DNA of 64,000 nt from Candidatus Obscuribacterales bacterium. GTDB taxonomy: Bacteria > Cyanobacteriota > Vampirovibrionia > Obscuribacterales > Obscuribacteraceae. Location: the NCBI GenBank assembly GCA_020050685.1, contig JAGVKG010000067.1:1-64000 (forward strand), in the 5' to 3' direction. Below, piece after piece: positions 60,264 through 64,000 of this stretch. The first letter of the stretch is position 1. The number at the start of each line of letters is the position of its first letter. Both the position numbers and the translations under genes were made by a program. The notes beneath the pieces are model-generated. The model had not been told where the DNA came from and did no database searches. It saw only the letters and a list, made by a program, of their open reading frames with translations.

Positions 60264-61200
60264 GACCAAGATAGCCACGACCAATTAAATTTACAGCCAG
60301 GACGCAAGCGGTGATTAAAAGTCCTGGGATCATTGCTGCCCACCAATTGCCTTGTATAAGAGAAGGTTCCGATGCTGCCAGCATGCCACCCCAAGAAGGA
60401 ATTGCCGGACCCAATCCCAAACCAAGAAAAGAGAGCCCGGCTTCTGCTAACACTGCATCTGATACCAAAAGGCAAGCCTCAATGACTAAAATGAAAGCAC
60501 AGTTGGGTAAAACATGGGCAAGCAGTAATTGGGCGCGGCTCAGACCGAGGGCATAAGCAGCTTCTACATACTCTTGCTGTTTGATTGATAAGACTTGAGC
60601 GTGTGCCAGCCTTGCTGCTTCCAACCAGGAAGTGGCGGAGATAACGATAATGACTGTGACAAAAGGTAAGAGCCCTTGACTGTATGAATGCACTTGCATG
60701 AGATTGAGCAAGGGCTCAGGCAAGCGACTGGCTAATGCCTGAGGGACAAGCAACGATTGAAAGACAAGCAACAAAATAATCGCTGGAATAGAAAGCAAGC
60801 CATCGACGATGCGCATCATAGTGGCATCGATAATGCCACCGCATAGTGCTCCGATTGATCCCCACAAGCTGCCAATCGTTACGGCAAGAGTGGCTGCGAC
60901 AATGCCGACGAAAAGTGAAGCACGCGCTCCCCAAAGTGCACGCGACAAAATATCGCGACCCAAATAATCTGTACCGAGCAGATGGTCGAGAGAACCAATT
61001 GGTAAATTGGCAGAATCAAGATTGATTGCCACCGGAGAATGAGCGGAGGCAAATGGTGCCCAACTTGGTGCCATGGTGGCCATGCCGAGCAGAATAAGTA
61101 AAATAATCAGACCAAGTAAGGTATCTAGGCCCAGGCGTATTCGTGGTTCTTTAGCTTGAACCTTTTGACGAATATTGAAACTAGTGTTTTGCCAAGGCAT
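60217..61200 (-). CDS. Peptide/nickel-type ABC transporter permease (DppC family)
   Basis: A 327-residue permease with the DppC/OppC architecture: a cytoplasmic N terminus, first helix (about 28-46), the segment LGTDYLGRDILSRALWGARASL, and the EAA loop EAAYALGLSRAQLLLAHVLPN. It forms the translocation channel for peptides, nickel or a similar solute with its DppB partner, encoded 49 bases upstream. No DppD/F ATPases or DppA-type binding protein is in the window. The last 47 bases overlap htrA on the other strand. Confidence 0.9.
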   Translation of the reverse strand: MPWQNTSFNIRQKVQAKEPRIRLGLDTLLGLIILLILLGMATMAPSWAPFASAHSPVAINLDSANLPIGSLDHLLGTDYLGRDILSRALWGARASLFVGIVAATLAVTIGSLWGSIGALCGGIIDATMMRIVDGLLSIPAIILLLVFQSLLVPQALASRLPEPLLNLMQVHSYSQGLLPFVTVIIVISATSWLEAARLAHAQVLSIKQQEYVEAAYALGLSRAQLLLAHVLPNCAFILVIEACLLVSDAVLAEAGLSFLGLGLGPAIPSWGGMLAASEPSLIQGNWWAAMIPGLLITACVLAVNLIGRGYLGLTRSRHHQVVGQPGL

Positions 61201-61249
61201 TGTTCTGTATTATTTGGTGTACTGGGGAAGTTAATTTGGGGAATCTATT

Positions 61250-62245
61250 TTAGATGGCATGAGAACTTGTCGATGTATTAGTTTCTTTGATGCGGGGATC
61301 GCAAATGGTAATTAGCAGATCAGATAACAAATTGGCTGCTGCTACGCATACGCCGTAAATCATCACCAGCGCCATCAAGAGGGGATAATTGCGCCCGAAC
61401 GCCGCTTCAACGCTCAGCCTGCCCATTCCGGGCCAGGCAAAAATGGTTTCAATCAATACCGATCCACCAAATAGCCAAGGCAAGGAAAGACCAATTAAAC
61501 TGACGACAGGTAAGAGACTATTTTTTAGTACATGACGGAAAAGTACTTCTTGCCGACTCAAGCCCTTGCTGAAAGCTTGAGTGACATAAGGCTTGGACCA
61601 TTCTTCATCCAAGCTGGCTTTGAGAAATAAGCCAACTTTTGCCGCTCGCCTGAGCGCAAGTATCAGCGCTGGCAACAAGACATAGACAAATGTATTCTTT
61701 TGCGGTTCTGCTGGTGCGTGCAAACTCAAAACTGGAAATCCGGGAAACCATTCAGCTACACAAAATAGTGCCAGCAATGCCAACCAAAAGGATGGCGTGG
61801 AATAGAAAAAAATTGCCAAGCAAGAAAGGAAGGATGCGATTGCTTGCATGCTTTTCTTTGCCGCAAACAAACTCATTGCAATACCCCAGAGGATACCAAT
61901 GACGAATGTCAGTACAAGTGCCACACCAACCAGAAAAATTGTGTTGGGAATCTTTTCGGCAATCACCTGAGCCACAGGTTGACCATCTTTATATGATCGC
62001 CCCAAATTATTTCCACCAAAGGCTCCCAAAACCCAACTTAAATATTGTTTGGGAAGTGGTTGATCAAGACCAAATTCTCCTTTGATTTCACGCAATTCTT
62101 GTGGGGCAAGATCTCTTTGGGCGCTGCCGACCAAGACGTCGACAGGATCGCCTGGTACTGCCCGCATGAGAAAAAAGGCAAATAAGGAAAGAATGAGGAG
62201 CATTGGCAATGTAGCCAGCGTTCGCTTTAGTATTAGTTCAGCCAT
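61250..62245 (-). CDS. Peptide/nickel-type ABC transporter permease (DppB family)
   Basis: A 331-residue permease of the DppB/OppB family: RTLATLPMLLILSLFAFFLMRAVPGDPV at the N terminus, GLDQPLPKQYLSWVLGAFGGNNLGRSY, the EAA-type loop PYVTQAFSKGLSRQEVLFRHVLKN and IETIFAWPGMGRLSVEAAFGRNYPLLMA at the C terminus. It pairs with the DppC-type gene downstream. Only these two permease subunits of the usual five-gene transporter are present here. Confidence 0.9.
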   Translation of the reverse strand: MAELILKRTLATLPMLLILSLFAFFLMRAVPGDPVDVLVGSAQRDLAPQELREIKGEFGLDQPLPKQYLSWVLGAFGGNNLGRSYKDGQPVAQVIAEKIPNTIFLVGVALVLTFVIGILWGIAMSLFAAKKSMQAIASFLSCLAIFFYSTPSFWLALLALFCVAEWFPGFPVLSLHAPAEPQKNTFVYVLLPALILALRRAAKVGLFLKASLDEEWSKPYVTQAFSKGLSRQEVLFRHVLKNSLLPVVSLIGLSLPWLFGGSVLIETIFAWPGMGRLSVEAAFGRNYPLLMALVMIYGVCVAAANLLSDLLITICDPRIKETNTSTSSHAI

Positions 62246-62355
62246 TGGCGATTACCCGTGCCGGTTTGCCACACCTTATGCATTACATAGGATTGACAAA
62301 CAACAAGCTTAGCTTCTACGATCAGGAATTCAACCTTTACGGTGAAACATTTTGA

Positions 62356-62427
<72 letters not shown>

Positions 62428-62490
62428 TTTTTTCTAACTCTTAATAAAACTGGCAGAAGATTGTAAGTCGCGATAAAATTGACTGGTTGA

Positions 62491-62562
62491 GGGCCGTTGG
62501 CTCAGAAGTAGAGCACCACTTTGACATAGTGGGGGTGGAAGGAGCGTTACCTTCACGGCCCA
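62491..62562 (+). tRNA. tRNA-Val (GAC)-like gene with abnormal D and T loops
   Basis: A 72-base cloverleaf: acceptor GGGCCGT/ACGGCCC, D stem GCTC/GAGC, anticodon stem CCACT/AGTGG around TTGACAT (anticodon GAC, as in bacterial tRNA-Val), variable GGGTG, T stem GAAGG/CCTTC, discriminator A. The anticodon half is almost identical to E. coli tRNA-Val. However, the T loop is AGCGTTA instead of TTCRANN, and the D loop AGAAGTA lacks the G18-G19 pair. Both parts of the D-T elbow are altered together while all stems pair. It may be a divergent functional tRNA, a decaying tRNA gene, or a tRNA-like element. Confidence 0.7.
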
Positions 62563-62629
62563 AATTTTTAGAGATAAGCAAGAACTAATTGTATCTCTTT
62601 GCAACCTAATTCAATCGGCGAAACAATCT

Positions 62630-64000
62630 ATGAACTCGTCCACATCTGCACCGGCAAAACCGGGTGATTTTATTAGAGATATCATCGACGCAGATCTGCA
62701 AGCTGGCCGTCATGACGAAGTGATAACGCGGTTTCCGCCAGAGCCGAATGGTTTTCTCCATATTGGCCATGCCAAATCGATTTGCTTGAATTTTGGTTTG
62801 GCAAATGATTATCGCCAAAGATTGCCGCAGAGTAAGACGCGTTGCAATTTGCGTTTTGATGATACGGATCCAGCTAAAGAAGACACTCTATTTGAAGAAG
62901 CGATTCAGGCAGATGTTCAGTGGCTTGGTTTTGAATGGGGCGGGCTTTATCATGCAAGTGATTATTTCGAGAAGATGTATGAATATGCTGAGCATTTGAT
63001 CTCGGCGGGCAAGGCTTATGTATGTAGTCTGAGTGATGCAGAAATTAAAGAATATCGCGGCAGCGTGACCACGCCAGGCAAGCCGAGCCCTTATCGTGAG
63101 CGCACGACAGAAGAGAATTTGGACATGTTCCGCCGGATGCGCAAAGGCGAATTTAAAGAAGGCGAGCATGTGTTGCGCGCCAAAATTGACATGGCTAATG
63201 CCAATATGAAGATGCGCGATCCTTTGCTTTATCGCATCCGTCACACCTCGCATCATATGACTGGCGATAAGTGGTGCATTTATCCCATGTACGATTATGC
63301 CCATCCGATTTCTGATGCGATTGAAGGTATTACTCACAGTATTTGCACTCTGGAATTTGAAAACAATCGCGAATTGTATGATTGGATGATCGACAATCTC
63401 AAAGATTACGCTAAATTCCCGAGCCGCCCGCATCAGTATGAGTTTGCTCGTCTTAATTTGAATTACACGGTGATGAGCAAGCGTCGCTTGCAAGAATTGG
63501 TGGAAGGCAAACACGTTAGTGGTTGGGATGATCCAAGATTACCAACAATTGCTGGACTGAGAAGACGCGGTTACACGCCAGAAAGCATTCGCGCATTTTG
63601 TGCCTCAGTCGGTATTGCTAAAGCTAACAGCACAGTTGATATGGCGCAGTTAGAATTTTGCATTCGCGATGATCTGAATACAAAGGCAGCACGCGTGATG
63701 GCAGTGCTCAAGCCGCTAAAAGTTGTGATTGAAAATTATCCGGAAGATTCGGTAGAAGAGCTTAATGCTCCTTACTGGCCGCAGGACATGCAAAAGGAAG
63801 ACGAAACAAAACGCACAACGCGCAAAGTACCTTTTGCCCGCGAAGTCTACATTGAAGAAGATGACTTCATGCTGGACCCGCCAAAAGATTACTATCGGCT
63901 TGGACCAGGTAGGGAAGTGCGCTTGCGCTATGCCTATCTTGTTACTTGCACAGACGTGGTCAAAGACGCGAGTGGAAAAGTCATTGAAGTGCGCTGCAAG
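62630..64000 (+). CDS. glnS: Glutaminyl-tRNA synthetase, truncated by the window edge
   Basis: Class Ib synthetase that charges tRNA-Gln directly. 457 codons are visible and the frame is still open at 64000; E. coli GlnRS has about 554. Motifs are [16 protein letters not shown] (HIGH), the tRNA/glutamine pocket [33 protein letters not shown] and VMSKRRL (KMSKS variant). [20 protein letters not shown] segments match GlnRS, not GluRS. The catalytic half and part of the beta-barrel anticodon domain are included. Cyanobacteria lack GlnRS and use the GatCAB amidotransferase route, so its presence is notable if the lineage call is right. Confidence 0.95.
   Translation, partial: MNSSTSAPAKPGDFIRDIIDADLQAGRHDEVITRFPPEPNGFLHIGHAKSICLNFGLANDYRQRLPQSKTRCNLRFDDTDPAKEDTLFEEAIQADVQWLGFEWGGLYHASDYFEKMYEYAEHLISAGKAYVCSLSDAEIKEYRGSVTTPGKPSPYRERTTEENLDMFRRMRKGEFKEGEHVLRAKIDMANANMKMRDPLLYRIRHTSHHMTGDKWCIYPMYDYAHPISDAIEGITHSICTLEFENNRELYDWMIDNLKDYAKFPSRPHQYEFARLNLNYTVMSKRRLQELVEGKHVSGWDDPRLPTIAGLRRRGYTPESIRAFCASVGIAKANSTVDMAQLEFCIRDDLNTKAARVMAVLKPLKVVIENYPEDSVEELNAPYWPQDMQKEDETKRTTRKVPFAREVYIEEDDFMLDPPKDYYRLGPGREVRLRYAYLVTCTDVVKDASGKVIEVRCK

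Overview
The window is a gene-dense bacterial segment of roughly 45% G+C. It carries about 65 protein genes, three tRNA genes and the last ~100 bases of a group II intron. I infer a deep, non-photosynthetic relative of Cyanobacteria (Melainabacteria/Vampirovibrionia, Obscuribacterales-like). The pointers are an IctB-type O-antigen-ligase-family protein next to a DUF4330 protein, a HAS-barrel protein of cyanobacterial type, a didermic envelope (OmpH/Skp, heptose kinase, probable outer-membrane proteins), Ser/Thr kinases, TPR proteins, and the futalosine route to menaquinone (MqnA) beside a C-family oxidase. This placement is inference; no rRNA is present to test it.

Layout. 1-7.2 kb: intron end, ruvA with an isoprenylcysteine-methyltransferase-like gene, tRNA-Pro, a Ser/Thr kinase, rpiA, mqnA, and a TadE/TadG pair. 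7.2-16.2 kb: pyrimidine-nucleoside phosphorylase, LipM-type octanoyltransferase, lysC, hutU, and an acyl-CoA mutase large subunit whose selectivity residues are those of isobutyryl-CoA mutase. 16.3-30.2 kb: a second kinase, a UbiA-family phosphoribosyltransferase, an AbiEi-like regulator behind a palindrome, an acyl-CoA ligase, an RNase J homologue lacking most metal ligands, GAF/HD-GYP, lepB, gcvPA and pth.

30.6-39.2 kb is the centrepiece: twelve tightly packed plus-strand genes that look like one respiratory operon. It encodes CcoN, a two-heme CcoO-CcoP-like fusion, CcoS, a diheme cytochrome c lipoprotein, a Rieske protein, and two different cytochromes b. The first cytochrome b has lost both ligands of heme bH. 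The second keeps all four histidines and is fused to a 2[4Fe-4S] ferredoxin domain. An MvhD-like [2Fe-2S] protein and four small membrane proteins complete the set. Read together, menaquinol would be oxidised at the Rieske/cytochrome b1 site. One electron would go by cytochrome c to the C-family oxidase. The other may leave through cytochrome b2, ferredoxin and MvhD to a cytoplasmic carrier. I know of no characterised complex of this composition.

39.2-64 kb: a MOSC protein, two paralogous exported proteins, OmpH, a cyclase-family hydrolase, the IctB/DUF4330/heptose-kinase operon, a slipin, the small LSm-like ORF-fmt-rsmB operon, icd, an orphan polyamine-type permease, HtrA, two peptide-type permeases, tRNA-Cys, a tRNA-Val-like gene with abnormal D and T loops, and the start of glnS running off the right edge.
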